Shown: positions 15,763 through 24,764, numbered from the stretch's first letter. The stretch: 47,487 bases of DNA from Bacillota bacterium (GCA_036504675.1 DASXUT010000159.1:1-47487); one strand, 5' to 3'. Notes: generated by a model not told the origin, from the sequence alone. Numbers and translations are program-made.

Positions 15763-16030
15763 CCCCTAAAGCTGGGGAAACCAGCCGTCTCAGGGTCAAT
15801 GAGGCTTCGAAGTCAAGGACGGCGAAAGGGGAACGAATAGTGTGGACCATTCCGATACCCTCGATTCGGCCGACAGCTTCGACGGAGCCTACTAAGTGGG
15901 TTGATCATCAGCCGCGACTAACCGGCATGGCGGCGTCCTGAGGGCGACTGAGAGCATGCGCGGGAAGCCTTGCCATCGGCGGCCCGGCCTAAACCGGGTC
16001 GAATTCCGGTGCCGCACGGCAGAGGAAATA
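15763..16030. other. Gene-free stretch between the cad promoter and a terminator hairpin
   Basis: No convincing open frame with a ribosome site. Contains small repeats and stems (for example CTGAGA..TCTCAG near 15755-15800) but nothing I can assign. Any gene that the hairpin at 16031 once ended is not visible. Confidence 0.4.
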
Positions 16031-16071
16031 CGTGGGAGCCCCTCCGGGCCTGAACCGGCGGGGCTCCCACG
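16031..16071 (+). terminator. Hairpin directly in front of the truncated CoA-transferase
   Basis: Perfect 12-bp arms CGTGGGAGCCCC / GGGGCTCCCACG, followed by GCATCTTTGGG. Coding sequence of the CoA-transferase starts within a few bases of the hairpin. This is an odd position for a terminator and suggests that DNA was lost between them. Confidence 0.7.
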
Positions 16072-17451
16072 GCATCTTTGGGCTTCACCACCGCTGGCCC
16101 TGGCCCGGCGGGCCCGGTCCGACCGCGCCCTGCGCCTGACGGTCTGGACCGGAGCCTCCCCCGGTGGAGAGATCGACCAGGAGATGGCCGCCGCTGGGGC
16201 CCTCGCCCGGCGGTTGCCCTATCAGTCGCTGCCGGAGCTGCGCTCGAACATCAACGCCGGCCGCGTCGCCTATGACGACCCCCACCTCGGGGTCTTCCCG
16301 GAGCTGGTCCGGGCGGGACACCTCGGACCGCTGGACGTGGCGATCATCGAGGCCTGCGCGATCACTGACGACGGCGGGCTGGTCCTGACCTCATCGGTGG
16401 GCAACAGTCCCCTTTACGCGAAGGTGGCCCGGCGGGTCATTGTCGAATTGAACCGGTGGCACCCCCCGGAGATGCTCGGGATGCACGACGTCTGGAGCTA
16501 CCAAGGGCCGCCCGGCCGGCAACCCCTGCCCTTGACCGACCCGCTCCAGCGCATCGGAAGCCCGGTGGTCCGCCTTGACCCCGAGCGCCTGGCGGCGGTG
16601 GTCCTGACCGACCGACCGGACCATCCCTACACCTTCAAGCCACCGGATGAGGTGTCCGTGCGGATCGGCGGGCATCTGACGGCCTTCCTCGAGGGCGAGG
16701 TGAAAGCCGGTCGCCTGCCGGCCGGCCTCCTCCCGCTGCAGGTGGGCATCGGCAGCGTCGGTGACGCCGTCCTCGGCTCCCTGGCCGACTGGGGCCGCAC
16801 CGGTCTGACCTTCTTTTCCGAGGTCATCCAGGACGCGATGCTCGACCTGATCGAGGCCGGGGTGATCCGCGGGACCTCGGGGACCTCCCTGGCCCTGTCG
16901 GCGGCCGGGCAGCAGCGGCTCCACCGCGACCTGCCGCGATTCCGCCGCTACCTGGTCCTCCGCCCCCAGGAGGTGTCCAACGGCGGCGAGGCCATCCGGC
17001 GCCTGGGCGTGATCGCCATCAATACGGCCGTCGGGGTCGACCTCAACGGGCAGGTCAACTCGACCCACCTGGCCGGGACCTCGATGATCAACAGCATCGG
17101 CGGCTCCGGGGACTACTCCCGCAACGCCCATCTGCCCATCTTCGTCACCCCTTCGGTGGCCCGCGACGGCCGGGTGTCCTGCGTCGTCCCGATGGTCTCC
17201 CACGTCGACCACACCGAGCACGACGTGGCGGTGATCGGCACCGAGCAAGGGGTGGCCGACCTGCGCGGGCTGTCCCCGCGGGAACGGGCCGGGCGGATCG
17301 CCGCGGTCGCCCATCCCACCTACCGCCCGCTGCTCGAGGACTACTTCCGGCGGGCGTCGGCCCACGGCGGACACACCCCCCACTTACTGGCGAGGCCTTC
17401 TCCTGGCACCTGCGGGCCGCCGAGACCGGGTCGATGCTCCCCGACCACTGA
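16072..17451 (+). pseudogene. Acetyl-CoA hydrolase/CoA-transferase family, damaged
   Basis: Remnant of a CoA-transferase of the acetyl-CoA hydrolase / propionyl-CoA:succinate CoA-transferase family (normally about 500 residues). Typical blocks are present: LTVWTGASPGGEID, ARRLPYQSLPELRSNINAG, LVLTSSVGNSPLYA, QVGIGSVGDAVL, FFSEVIQDAMLDLI, HLAGTSMINSIGGSGDYSRNA and VSHVDHTEHDVAVIGTEQGVADLRG. Three defects are visible. About 40 N-terminal residues are missing. GFTTAG is joined to PLALARRAR in a different frame, as if about 20-25 bases between two CCGCTGGC copies were deleted. One base is missing near 17388, after which the normal end (GEAFSWHL..ETGSMLPDH) continues to TGA at 17449. Either a true pseudogene or sequence errors. 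Confidence 0.85.
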
Positions 17452-17513
17452 CGCTCGATCGGCCCTAGCGGCCGGACCCGGACACCAACCGACGTGGAAG
17501 GAAGTGCTCCATC

Positions 17514-18674
17514 ATGAAGCTGCCGGACTATTATCGGGTCGACGATCTGCTCTCCCAGGACGAGCGGGCCGTCCGCGACCTGGTCCGCAAGTTCGTCGAG
17601 CGCGAGGTCAAGCCGATCATCGGCGAGTACTGGCTGAAGGGCGAATTCCCCCAGGAACTCATCCCGAAGATGGCCGAGTTGGGGCTGTTCGGCCCGACCC
17701 TGCCCGAGAAGTACGGCGGGGCGGCCCTATCCTACATCGCTTACGGCCTGATGATGCAGGAACTGGAGCGGGGCGATTCCGGACTGCGCAGCTTCGCCTC
17801 GGTCCAGTCGAGCCTGGCCATGTTCGCCATCCACAAATACGGCTCCGAGGAGCAGCGGATGCACTGGCTCCCGCCGATGTGCCGGGGCGAGGCCATCGGC
17901 TGCTTCGGCCTGACCGAGCCGGACGCCGGGTCCGACCCGGACATGATGCTGACCAAGGCCCGCCGGACCGACCACGGTTGGGTCATCTCCGGCTCCAAGC
18001 GGTGGATCACCAACGGCTCGGTGTCCAAGGTGGCCGTCGTCTGGGCCAAGGATGAGAGCGGGAAGGTCCAGGGCTTCCTGGTCGAGAAGGGCCAGCCCGG
18101 CTACACCACCCGGGACATGCATACGAAGGTCTCCATGCGGGCCTCGGTCACCTCGGAGCTGTATTTCGACGAGGTCGAGGTGGAGGAGTCGGCCCGCCTG
18201 CCGGGGGTCAGGGGGCTCGGCAGCGCCCTCAGCTGCCTGACCGAGGCGCGTTTCGGGATCGCCTTCGGGGCGGTCGGGGCGGCCATGGATTGCTTCGCCG
18301 AGGCCCTCGACTACTCGCTCACCCGTAGACTCTTCGGGGCTCCTCTGGCGGCCAAGCAGCTGACCCAGGAGCACCTGGCCGACATGCTCACCCGGGTCAC
18401 CAGCGGACAGCTCCTGGCCCTCCGGCTCGGGCAGATCAAGGACGCCGGCCAGATCACCTACAGTCAGGTCTCCCTGGCCAAGCGGGAGAACGTCCGGCGG
18501 TCCATCGAGGTCGCCCGGATGGCCCGCGAGCTCTTGGGGGCCAACGGGATCACCACCGAATACTGCTCCATCCGGCACTCGGTCAACCTCGAGTCGGTCG
18601 ACACCTACGAGGGCGCCTACGAAGTCCACTCGCTCATCGTCGGCCGCGACCTGACCGGGATGGCCGCCTTCTGA
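17514..18674 (+). CDS. Acyl-CoA dehydrogenase, glutaryl-CoA dehydrogenase-like
   Basis: FAD-dependent dehydrogenase of acyl-CoA thioesters; intact at 386 residues. The N-terminus (DYYRVDDLLSQDERAVRDLVRKFVEREV) and C-terminus (SVDTYEGAYEVHSLIVGRDLTG) follow the glutaryl-CoA dehydrogenase group, with the catalytic Glu in TYEGAY. The flavin/substrate motifs CFGLTEPDAGSDP and WITNGS are present. The family's substrate-binding Arg region reads TKVSMRASVTSELYFDEVEV. GGAAGG-type site before ATG. It follows the damaged CoA-transferase by 60 bases and ends in a strong terminator. Decarboxylating and non-decarboxylating forms cannot be told apart by eye. Confidence 0.9.
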   Translation: MKLPDYYRVDDLLSQDERAVRDLVRKFVEREVKPIIGEYWLKGEFPQELIPKMAELGLFGPTLPEKYGGAALSYIAYGLMMQELERGDSGLRSFASVQSSLAMFAIHKYGSEEQRMHWLPPMCRGEAIGCFGLTEPDAGSDPDMMLTKARRTDHGWVISGSKRWITNGSVSKVAVVWAKDESGKVQGFLVEKGQPGYTTRDMHTKVSMRASVTSELYFDEVEVEESARLPGVRGLGSALSCLTEARFGIAFGAVGAAMDCFAEALDYSLTRRLFGAPLAAKQLTQEHLADMLTRVTSGQLLALRLGQIKDAGQITYSQVSLAKRENVRRSIEVARMARELLGANGITTEYCSIRHSVNLESVDTYEGAYEVHSLIVGRDLTGMAAF

Positions 18675-18709
18675 GGCCCGGTTTGAGGGCCTGATTTCAG
18701 CTGACAGAG

Positions 18710-18762
18710 CCAAGGGAGCCCTTCCGGACCTGGTCCGGAGGGGCTCCCTTGGTCTTGTTCTG
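18710..18762 (+). terminator. Terminator after the acyl-CoA dehydrogenase
   Basis: A long two-part stem: CCAAGGGAGCCC / GGGCTCCCTTGG outside, TCCGGACC / GGTCCGGA inside, then TCTTGTTCTG. It resembles the hairpin at 16031, with the same GGGAGCCC core. Confidence 0.88.
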
Positions 18763-18788
18763 AGGATTGGCCTGGGGGCCCGGGGGGC

Positions 18789-19821
18789 CTAGGCGCTCTT
18801 GGCCGCGTCGGCCGCCGCGCGCGAGGCCGCCCCCGCGGCGTAAGCCCTCGCCAACAGGTCGACAGGGTGATGCACCGGCAGCTCGTGGCCGGCCCGCCCG
18901 GTCGCGTCGATGAGCTGCATGCGGCAGCTCGGGCAGCCGGTGACGAGGGCCTCGGCCCCCGTCGCCAAGGCGTTCCTGGCCTTCCTGTCCCCCACCTTCA
19001 TCGACAGGTCGTGGCGGGTCAGGGTGTACGAACCCGCGGCGCCACAGCATTTGTCGGGTGACAATCCAGTCGGCGCCCGCCTTGGCGAAGCTCTCCGTGT
19101 TGGCCCGGGCCATCTTCCTGGCCGGCTCGAGGTCGCCGTTGGCCGAGGCCGGAACGCCGCAGCAGTTCTGCCTGGGTAGGACGACCTCGTGCCCGTTGCG
19201 TCTGAGAACCTCGATGGTCGCCCGGCCCGTCGCCGGGAAGACCTCATTCGTGACGCAGCCGTAGAAGTAGGCCACCCGGGCCTTCGGCCGCCCCCCGCCG
19301 AGCGGGGGCAGGACCGCGCCGGTCGGATAAGTCGCCGTCAGCGGACGGATGGACAACCGCGGGGCATAGTCGACCAGCTTCTTACCTTCCTTGGAGAACA
19401 GCCCGGTCACCGCGGCGGCCAGGCGGTCCAGCCTGAAAGCCTGAGCCAGGGAGGCCATCCGGACGCCCAGGCCGATCAGCCCCGGCCGCGGGACAACGAC
19501 GTTGAAGACGCCGCTCTTGATGGCCGACTCGCCGCGCCGGTCGACCAGGTTCTCCCGCAGGAGGAGGGTGAACTCCGGCCCGTCGACCTTGTTCGGACAG
19601 GCCTCCCGGCACGACCGGCAAAGGAGGCAGTTCTCGGCGATGCCCCGCAGGCCTTCGGATAGCTCAAGGGTCCGATCTTGGAGGATGGCCTGGGCCAACT
19701 GGATCTTGGCCCGCGGTGTGAATTGCTCATCCAGCGTCTCTTGATAGATGGGGCAGTCCTTGAGGCACGTCCCGCAACGGATGCACTTGATCAGCTTCTG
19801 TTCCAGGTCCTGGGGGGTCAA
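18789..19821 (-). pseudogene. glcF: GlcF-like Fe-S subunit of glycolate/lactate oxidase, internal deletion
   Basis: Remnant of the two-[4Fe-4S], two-CCG-domain electron-transfer subunit of FAD-linked 2-hydroxyacid oxidases. Present: CIRCGTCLKDCPIY and CLLCRSCREACPNKV ferredoxin motifs, then VAYFYGCVTNEVFPATGRATIEVL and QNCCGVPASANGD (first CCG domain). After GADWIVT the frame breaks. The other frame resumes at DKCCGAAGSYTLTRHDLS and GCPSCRMQLID (end of the second CCG domain). About 90 residues between these points are missing, and the joined length is about 344 residues against roughly 400-440 normally. TTG at 19821 is chosen because AGGAGG is 10 bases upstream; the GTG at 19833 directly abuts it. 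Confidence 0.85.
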
Positions 19822-19839
19822 AGGCCGCTCCACCTCCTA

Positions 19840-21008
19840 CTATGCCTGGCCCGGGCCGGCCCCGCCACCCGCCTGCCCCTTCCCCGCCTCAGACACCATC
19901 GGGTTGCGCGGGTCGGGGAACATCTTCAGTGGGTTGAGGAGGCCCTGCGGGTCGACCGCCTGCTTGGGGTCCTTCATCAGGCGGATGGCCCGTTCGCCGT
20001 ATTCCAGGGGCAGGAAGGGGGCCTTCATATAGCCCACCCCGTGCTCGCCGGAGAGGGTGCCCCCCAGGGCCACCGTGTGCTTGAAGATCAGCTCGATCCC
20101 GCGGTGGGCGCGGGCCCACTTGTCCGGGTCACGCCGATCGGTGAGGACGGCCGGATGCAGGTTGCCGTCGCCGGCGTGGCCGAAGACGACAATCGGCAGG
20201 CCGATCTCCTTCTCCACTTCCTTGAGCCTGACGACGAGTTCGGGGACCTTCGAGCGGGGGACGGTGACGTCCTCGGAGATCCGGGTCGGGGCGATCTCGC
20301 GGTAGCCGTCCACCTCGATGACCAGGAGCGCGCCGGCCCCGGTCGGCAGCCCGAAATGGCCATACTCCTCGGCCGCCCTGATCGAGGTGTCGTCCATGAT
20401 CTCGCAGGTCGTCGGGAGGATGCCGTGGTCGAAGATGTCGGCCACGGTCTGGCCGCCCTGGGCCCATTCCTTGAAGATGGCCAGGAGGACGACCTTCGCC
20501 TCGGGTTTGGGGATGAGCTTGAGGGTGGCCTGGGTGATCACCCCGAGCATCCCCGTGCGGGCCGGAGGCGTTCTCGGCGATGTTCCCGCCGATCGTGCAG
20601 AAGTCCGCGCTCTGCGGGTCGGGCGGGTAGTAGAGCCCCTCGGCCTCGACCGCCCGCTGCAGGTCCCCGGTGACCGCGCCCGGCTCCACCACCACCAGAC
20701 AGTCGCCTTTCGAGAACTCCAAGGTGCGGTTCATCCCCTGAAGGGCCAGGGTGACACCGCCGGTCAGGGGGATGGCCCCGCCCGAGAAGCCGGCGCCGGC
20801 CCCCCGGCGGGGTGACCGGGATCCCCTGCCGGCCGCAGAGCTTCAGGACCCGGGAGACTTCCTCGGTCGTCTTCACCCTGACCACCGCATCCGGCGAAGC
20901 CTGGAAGAAGGCGGCGTCGAGGCCGTAGACGAATCGGGCTTCCGGCGTGGTCAGGACCCGGTCGCGGCCGACGATCCTGGCCAGGTCCTTGATGATCGCC
21001 TCGTTCAT
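19840..21008 (-). pseudogene. glcD: GlcD-like FAD-linked oxidase subunit, frameshift plus internal deletion
   Basis: Remnant of the flavin subunit of glycolate/D-lactate oxidase (normally 450-480 residues). ATG at 21008 follows GAGGAGG. The first frame gives the N-terminus (EAIIKDLARIVGRDRVLTTPEARFVY..IPVTP). One extra C near 20812 shifts the frame in the FAD motif. The second frame supplies GMNRTLEF..PGAVTGDLQRAVEAEGLYYPPDPQS and TIGGNIAENASGP. It then joins directly to MLGVITQATLKLIPKPEAK in the third frame, omitting about 55-70 residues of the usual sequence. The C-terminus (VFGHAGDGNLHP, GTLSGEHGVGYMK) is complete. Adjacent to the equally damaged glcF. Confidence 0.85.
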
Positions 21009-21068
21009 CGGATCGAACCTCCTCGAGACCGCCTCGAATCTGGGCGGAGGCGCGGGGGCCGGGCCCCT

Positions 21069-21452
21069 TTATTTCAAGAGGAGATCCAGGTCCAACAAGC
21101 GTCTGATGAGGACCCCAAGGTCATTGTCCTTGTGACGTTTCAGTCGCCCATCCGGCTCGTGGCTCAGTTCCTCGCTGTCAATGTCGAGTAGGGTGAGCTC
21201 ATGCTCCCGGGCCCAGTCGGCGATGCGGTCACGGGCGGCACCCGACGCGTCTTCCCCGGCGCCGTGGTACTCGACGACCAGGTTTCGTCGGGGGAAGAAG
21301 CCGTCCACAGGCAACATGCGCCTGACCCCGAACATCCCCGGTTCGCCGCGCAGAGTCCCGAAAGTCTGCTGCCAAGAGCATTCTTCGCCGAGCAACTCCA
21401 CGATGAGTTTGAGGACATAGACCTCGTCTGATACGGCTTTCTGCGGCCTCAA
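21069..21452 (-). CDS. Small PD-(D/E)XK nuclease-like protein
   Basis: 127 residues from a TTG start preceded by CAGGAGGTG at 8 bases. The core MLPVDGFFPRRNLVVEYHG then RDRIADWAREHELTLLDIDSEE has the spacing of a restriction-endonuclease-like fold (Asp, then E-x-Y/K, then a helix with Arg, then a strand LLDID), as in Vsr/DUF559-type proteins. An N-terminal part (SDEVYVLKLIVELLGEECSWQQTFGTLRGEPG) may bind DNA. No partner methylase is nearby. Function uncertain; the nuclease call is by pattern only. Confidence 0.55.
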   Translation of the reverse strand: MRPQKAVSDEVYVLKLIVELLGEECSWQQTFGTLRGEPGMFGVRRMLPVDGFFPRRNLVVEYHGAGEDASGAARDRIADWAREHELTLLDIDSEELSHEPDGRLKRHKDNDLGVLIRRLLDLDLLLK

Positions 21453-21478
21453 GATGGGCACCTCCTGGGTTACGTCGG

Positions 21479-21748
21479 TTAGCGAGAGACCGCCCCCACC
21501 GCCCTGACCCCGCCGGCCATCGCCACCAGCAGGTCGAGGATCTCCCGCAGGTAGGCCGGGTCGGTCACCAGTCCTGGCTCGCAAAACATCAGCCCCTGGG
21601 GACTCACGGTCACCCCGGTGACTCCCACCCGGTCGAGGGCAACCAGGCGCCGGCGAACGTCCTCAACCAGGACGGCCCTCATCTCGGCCTCGTCCCGGCA
21701 ATGGACGGCGAACCTCCGGTCGAACTCGGGGTCGCCGGTCGGGGTCAT
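21479..21748 (-). CDS. Short conserved-looking protein, possibly a truncated C-terminus
   Basis: 89 codons starting MTPTGDPEFDRRFAVHCRDE and ending MAGGVRAVGAVSR. The ATG overlaps the stop of the CPBP fragment (ATGA). TPTGDPxFDRRF followed by a mixed alpha/beta tail recalls the C-terminal part of larger membrane-linked hypothetical proteins. The ribosome site is weak. It may therefore be the end of a gene whose front was deleted together with the C-terminus of the CPBP gene. No function assigned. Confidence 0.5.
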   Translation of the reverse strand: MTPTGDPEFDRRFAVHCRDEAEMRAVLVEDVRRRLVALDRVGVTGVTVSPQGLMFCEPGLVTDPAYLREILDLLVAMAGGVRAVGAVSR

Positions 21749-22272
21749 CCGCAGCCACCGCAGGTGGCGCTTGGCCGGCGGAAGGTCGTCTCGCCGAAGG
21801 CCCGCATCAGGCCGCGCATCGCCGGCGGGAAGATCAGGCCGGCCACGACCAGCAGGGCGATCTGGTAGACGAACTGGTAGGTCCATGAGGTGGGGACGGT
21901 CGAGACCGCGGCGATCGAGAGGACCCGCATGTTCCAGAGGGGGTGGGTGACGGCCACGGCCAGCAGGGAGCCGGTCGACCGGATGATCGTCCCCATGATG
22001 AAGCCGAAGGTCCCCGAGAAGACCACGTACCAGAGGAGAGCCGTCGAGTTGAACGGGAAAAGGTCGTAGTTGACGTGAAAGAGCCCGAAGAGCAGGCTCT
22101 GCGCGGCGATGGCCGCCCCCCACAGCCACGGACCGCGACCGTCGGCCGCCCGGTCCAGCTTGTTCTGGACATAGCCGCGGAAGAAAAGCTCCTCGGCGAA
22201 GTTGCCGTACAGGAAAGCGATGATCGGCCAGAAGGGGGTCGGATTCCAGAGGACCGGCCGCAGGCCGGTCAC
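21745..22272 (-). CDS. CPBP (CAAX-protease-like) membrane domain, separate frame
   Basis: CPBP-family intramembrane metalloprotease core: AEELFFRGYVQNKLDR (the EExxxR motif), LLFGLFHVNYD (FxxxH) and HPLWNMRVL. Four hydrophobic segments are visible. It begins with GTG overlapping the previous stop as GTGA. The upstream protein ends with membrane spans and LGLSRRRLW, which in CPBP proteins normally belong to the same chain, so this is probably the second half of one frameshifted protein. The end (FGETTFRRPSATCGGCG) looks abnormal. Confidence 0.8.
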   Translation of the reverse strand: MTGLRPVLWNPTPFWPIIAFLYGNFAEELFFRGYVQNKLDRAADGRGPWLWGAAIAAQSLLFGLFHVNYDLFPFNSTALLWYVVFSGTFGFIMGTIIRSTGSLLAVAVTHPLWNMRVLSIAAVSTVPTSWTYQFVYQIALLVVAGLIFPPAMRGLMRAFGETTFRRPSATCGGCG

Positions 22273-23720
22273 GCGACCGCCGAGGAAGGCGTTGCCAGGA
22301 CCGCGGCCACCACCTCGGCCACTCGGAAGAGGAGCAGGGCCAGCAGACCGAGGTTGACCTGGAGCCAGAGGCGGCGCCGACTCAGCCCGAGGGTCCCGAG
22401 GCCGGTCCCCTCATAGTGGAGGACCCATAGGACTACCAGCAGGACCATCGCGGCCTTGCCGAAGATGGCGTGGTCCTCGCGGTAGACGGCCAGCCGGACG
22501 GCCATGACCGCCAGGAACAGGCCGACGGTGATGAGCAGCGAACGGGCCAGGTTGCCGTGGCGCGGTGGCGGCAGGGTTGCGCCTGGTGAGCCTTGGCCGT
22601 GGTCTTGGCCTTGGCCTTGGGGCCTCGGCCCGTTCCGCGAGGCCCGCCAGGCCGACAGCCCGGCCAGGGCGATGATGAGGAGCTCGAAGAGACTCCTGTC
22701 TTCCAGTGACACGGGGAGGATCCCGACCCAGTACTCAGCGGCCACGGCCAAGGCATACAGGCCAAATACCCGCCGGAGGACCTGGGTGCGGGCCGGAAGC
22801 GAAGTCGCCGCCCCGGCGCCCGGTCCCTGCCCTTCCCGCATCGCCGGCAGGATCAGCCCGGCGCTCATGACCACCCCGGCGAGGACCCACCCCCAGGCGA
22901 CGAATTGGGCCCGCCGTGTGGCGGTGACGACCCTGGGGCCGAGCCACCCGGGCTCCCCGCCGTCGACCCAACGGAGGAAGGACGGGCCCATCTCGTCCAG
23001 GTCCAAGCCAGCCTTCTTGGCCAGGGACGAAGCCTCGTTGAGGTCGACGGAGGGGGTTCGCCATTGCGATGGTACGTTGGCCAGGCTGATCAGCGTCGTC
23101 GCCCCATGGTCGAGGAGGGCCTGGGCGGCCAGAGCCCCGGCCTGTCCTCGATAGAAGCGCACGTCGGGAGTGATGGTGAAGAAGTCGGCCCAGCCGAGCA
23201 GCTTCAGCTCGCCCAGGCGCCGGAGCTCCGCGGCCAGGCTGCGCAGGTCCTCGCGGAAAGCGGCCTCATCCGGCGGACGGCCGTAGCCCGGCAGGCCGAT
23301 ATCGGCCCGCGGGTCGATCAGGACGGCCAGGCTCTGGTGGGAGAAGGTCCAGCCGCCGGGGTCGCCAAGTCCTCCGGAGGAACGACGCACCCTGAGGGTC
23401 GACCATGAGCCGCCGCCGGACCACAGTCCAGCCGCCCTCCCGGGGGGCTCGGGGGTGGCGGCCAGCCGCAGTGTCTCGGCGGTCGGCTTGGCCCCCCCTC
23501 CGGCAAACAACCGGTCGAGGTTCGCGACCATCGCCGACCCCTCGTCGAGGATGGCCCGGGCCGTTGCCTCGTCAATCCCTCGGTAGTCGACAGTCAGTCG
23601 CAGACCGAAGACCGTCCCGCGGGCGGGCTCCGGCGCGGCGGCCAAGCCGACGGCCGGAGGCAGGAGCAACAGGGCGGCCACGGCCACGATCAGTCCGAAG
23701 GCAGCCACGCGTCCGCGCAT
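22269..23720 (-). CDS. Exported protein with N-terminal signal, large outer domain and C-terminal membrane spans
   Basis: ATG at 23720 is chosen because CGGGGGTG is 6 bases upstream. Residues 1-30 form a signal/anchor (AAFGLIVAVAALLLLPPAVGLA). Residues about 40-275 form an extracytoplasmic domain of unknown type, including VLIDPRADIGLPGYG and FFTITPDVRFYRGQAGALAAQAL. From about 275 there are five or six membrane spans, interrupted by a Gln/Gly-rich loop (RPQGQGQDHGQGSPG). The last span pair and LGTLGLSRRRLWLQVN are typical of the region in front of the CPBP motif, now in the next frame. Function unknown; probably a large CPBP-type membrane protease in the undamaged form. Confidence 0.7.
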   Translation of the reverse strand: MRGRVAAFGLIVAVAALLLLPPAVGLAAAPEPARGTVFGLRLTVDYRGIDEATARAILDEGSAMVANLDRLFAGGGAKPTAETLRLAATPEPPGRAAGLWSGGGSWSTLRVRRSSGGLGDPGGWTFSHQSLAVLIDPRADIGLPGYGRPPDEAAFREDLRSLAAELRRLGELKLLGWADFFTITPDVRFYRGQAGALAAQALLDHGATTLISLANVPSQWRTPSVDLNEASSLAKKAGLDLDEMGPSFLRWVDGGEPGWLGPRVVTATRRAQFVAWGWVLAGVVMSAGLILPAMREGQGPGAGAATSLPARTQVLRRVFGLYALAVAAEYWVGILPVSLEDRSLFELLIIALAGLSAWRASRNGPRPQGQGQDHGQGSPGATLPPPRHGNLARSLLITVGLFLAVMAVRLAVYREDHAIFGKAAMVLLVVLWVLHYEGTGLGTLGLSRRRLWLQVNLGLLALLLFRVAEVVAAVLATPSSAVA

Positions 23721-23742
23721 CGGTGACACCCCCGATTGAAGA

Positions 23743-23773
23743 AGCGCCCCTCCGGCGAGGCCGGCGGGGCCGC
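23743..23773 (-). terminator. Terminator after the polysaccharide deacetylase gene
   Basis: GCGgCCCCgCCGG pairs with CCGGaGGGGcGC, followed on the - strand by TTCTTCAATC, immediately after the deacetylase stop. Confidence 0.65.
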
Positions 23774-23774
23774 A

Positions 23775-24764
23775 TCACCTCAAGCCAAGCAGTTCGGAGA
23801 CCGTGACCAACTGGAACCCTCGTTCCCTAAGACCCTCGATGACCGCCGGCAATGCTTCCGCCGTGTGGACCCCCCGCCCGTTGATGTGGAAGATGATAAT
23901 CGAGCCCGGGCGGGCCTGGGCCAGGACCTCGCGGATCATGGCTTTGGCCGAGACATTGGGGTCGGGGTCGCCGGAGACGACCTCCCACTGGATCGGGGTC
24001 AACCCGAGGGAGGCGACCAGCTCCACGTCCTTCTGGTGGTGGTCCCCGAAGGGGAAGCGGAAGACGTGACCGCGCTTCCCGGTCAGGCGGTACTGGATGT
24101 CCTGAGTCTTGCGGACTTCCTCGATGACCCGCTCGTCGCTGATCTTCGTGAAGTGCGGGTGGATGTAGGAGTGGTTGCCGAGTTCGATCAGGGGGTTCGC
24201 GGCCATCAGCTTGGTCGACTCGGGGTGCTCCTCCATCCACTTCCCGCCCATGAAGACGGTGGCCGGCGTCCGCGTCTCCTCGAGGATATCGTAGGTCTTA
24301 AGGTCGAAAGTCCGCGGGTACTCGTCCTGGCAGGCGTCAAAGGTGATGGCCACGGCCCGGCGCTCGCGCGGGCCGTGGAAAACGAGTCTGGCCGGGACCG
24401 GCGGAAGCGGCGGGGCGGGCGAACCAGGGGCCGGGAGTGAGGGCCGGGCCGCGGGAAACCCGGAGGGCGACCCGGACGCCGGCCCTTGTCCGGACCCGAT
24501 GGCCGACCGCGAGGCATCGCGAAAGGCCACCAGTCTCCCGGCCGCCCACAGTGAGGCGAACAATACCGCGGCGATGGCCAGGACCACGGCGGTGAACGCC
24601 CGCCAGCGCCAAGAGAAGAGGCCCGCGCGCCGCGATCGTCGGGGAAGGCCCGGCCGGCCCACGGGGCTGCCGTGGCCGCCCTGGCCGCCGTCCAAAGGTG
24701 GCCTGGCTGCGGCTGCCCCGATGGTCTTTTCCCCGTATCCGTGCATGCCCTCTCGATCGCTCAA
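23775..24764 (-). CDS. Polysaccharide deacetylase (NodB domain), membrane-anchored
   Basis: Probable cell-wall or exopolysaccharide N-deacetylase. TTG at 24764 overlaps the previous stop (TTGA) with GGAG 8 bases upstream; ATG 24746 is an alternative. One membrane anchor lies near residues 55-75, followed by a Pro/Ser-rich linker and the NodB domain (about 125-325). The zinc histidines are in GNHSYIHPHF, and RFPFGDHH and IIIFHINGRG match later motifs. Motif 1 reads AITFDACQDE instead of TFDDG, so the second Asp, normally a zinc ligand, is Ala; similar TFDAC forms occur in some Firmicutes deacetylases. It is coupled to the metallophosphoesterase gene. Confidence 0.87.
   Translation of the reverse strand: MSDREGMHGYGEKTIGAAAARPPLDGGQGGHGSPVGRPGLPRRSRRAGLFSWRWRAFTAVVLAIAAVLFASLWAAGRLVAFRDASRSAIGSGQGPASGSPSGFPAARPSLPAPGSPAPPLPPVPARLVFHGPRERRAVAITFDACQDEYPRTFDLKTYDILEETRTPATVFMGGKWMEEHPESTKLMAANPLIELGNHSYIHPHFTKISDERVIEEVRKTQDIQYRLTGKRGHVFRFPFGDHHQKDVELVASLGLTPIQWEVVSGDPDPNVSAKAMIREVLAQARPGSIIIFHINGRGVHTAEALPAVIEGLRERGFQLVTVSELLGLR

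Noticed and set aside
15763..15960. Possible riboswitch (CTGAGA and GGGGAAACC pieces)
   Set aside because: The pieces do not form the ordered core of TPP, c-di-AMP or other classes that I can recall.
15956..18055. A single 699-codon open frame on the + strand
   Set aside because: Only the CoA-transferase part is real; the front runs through a hairpin and the rear runs out of frame over the acyl-CoA dehydrogenase start.
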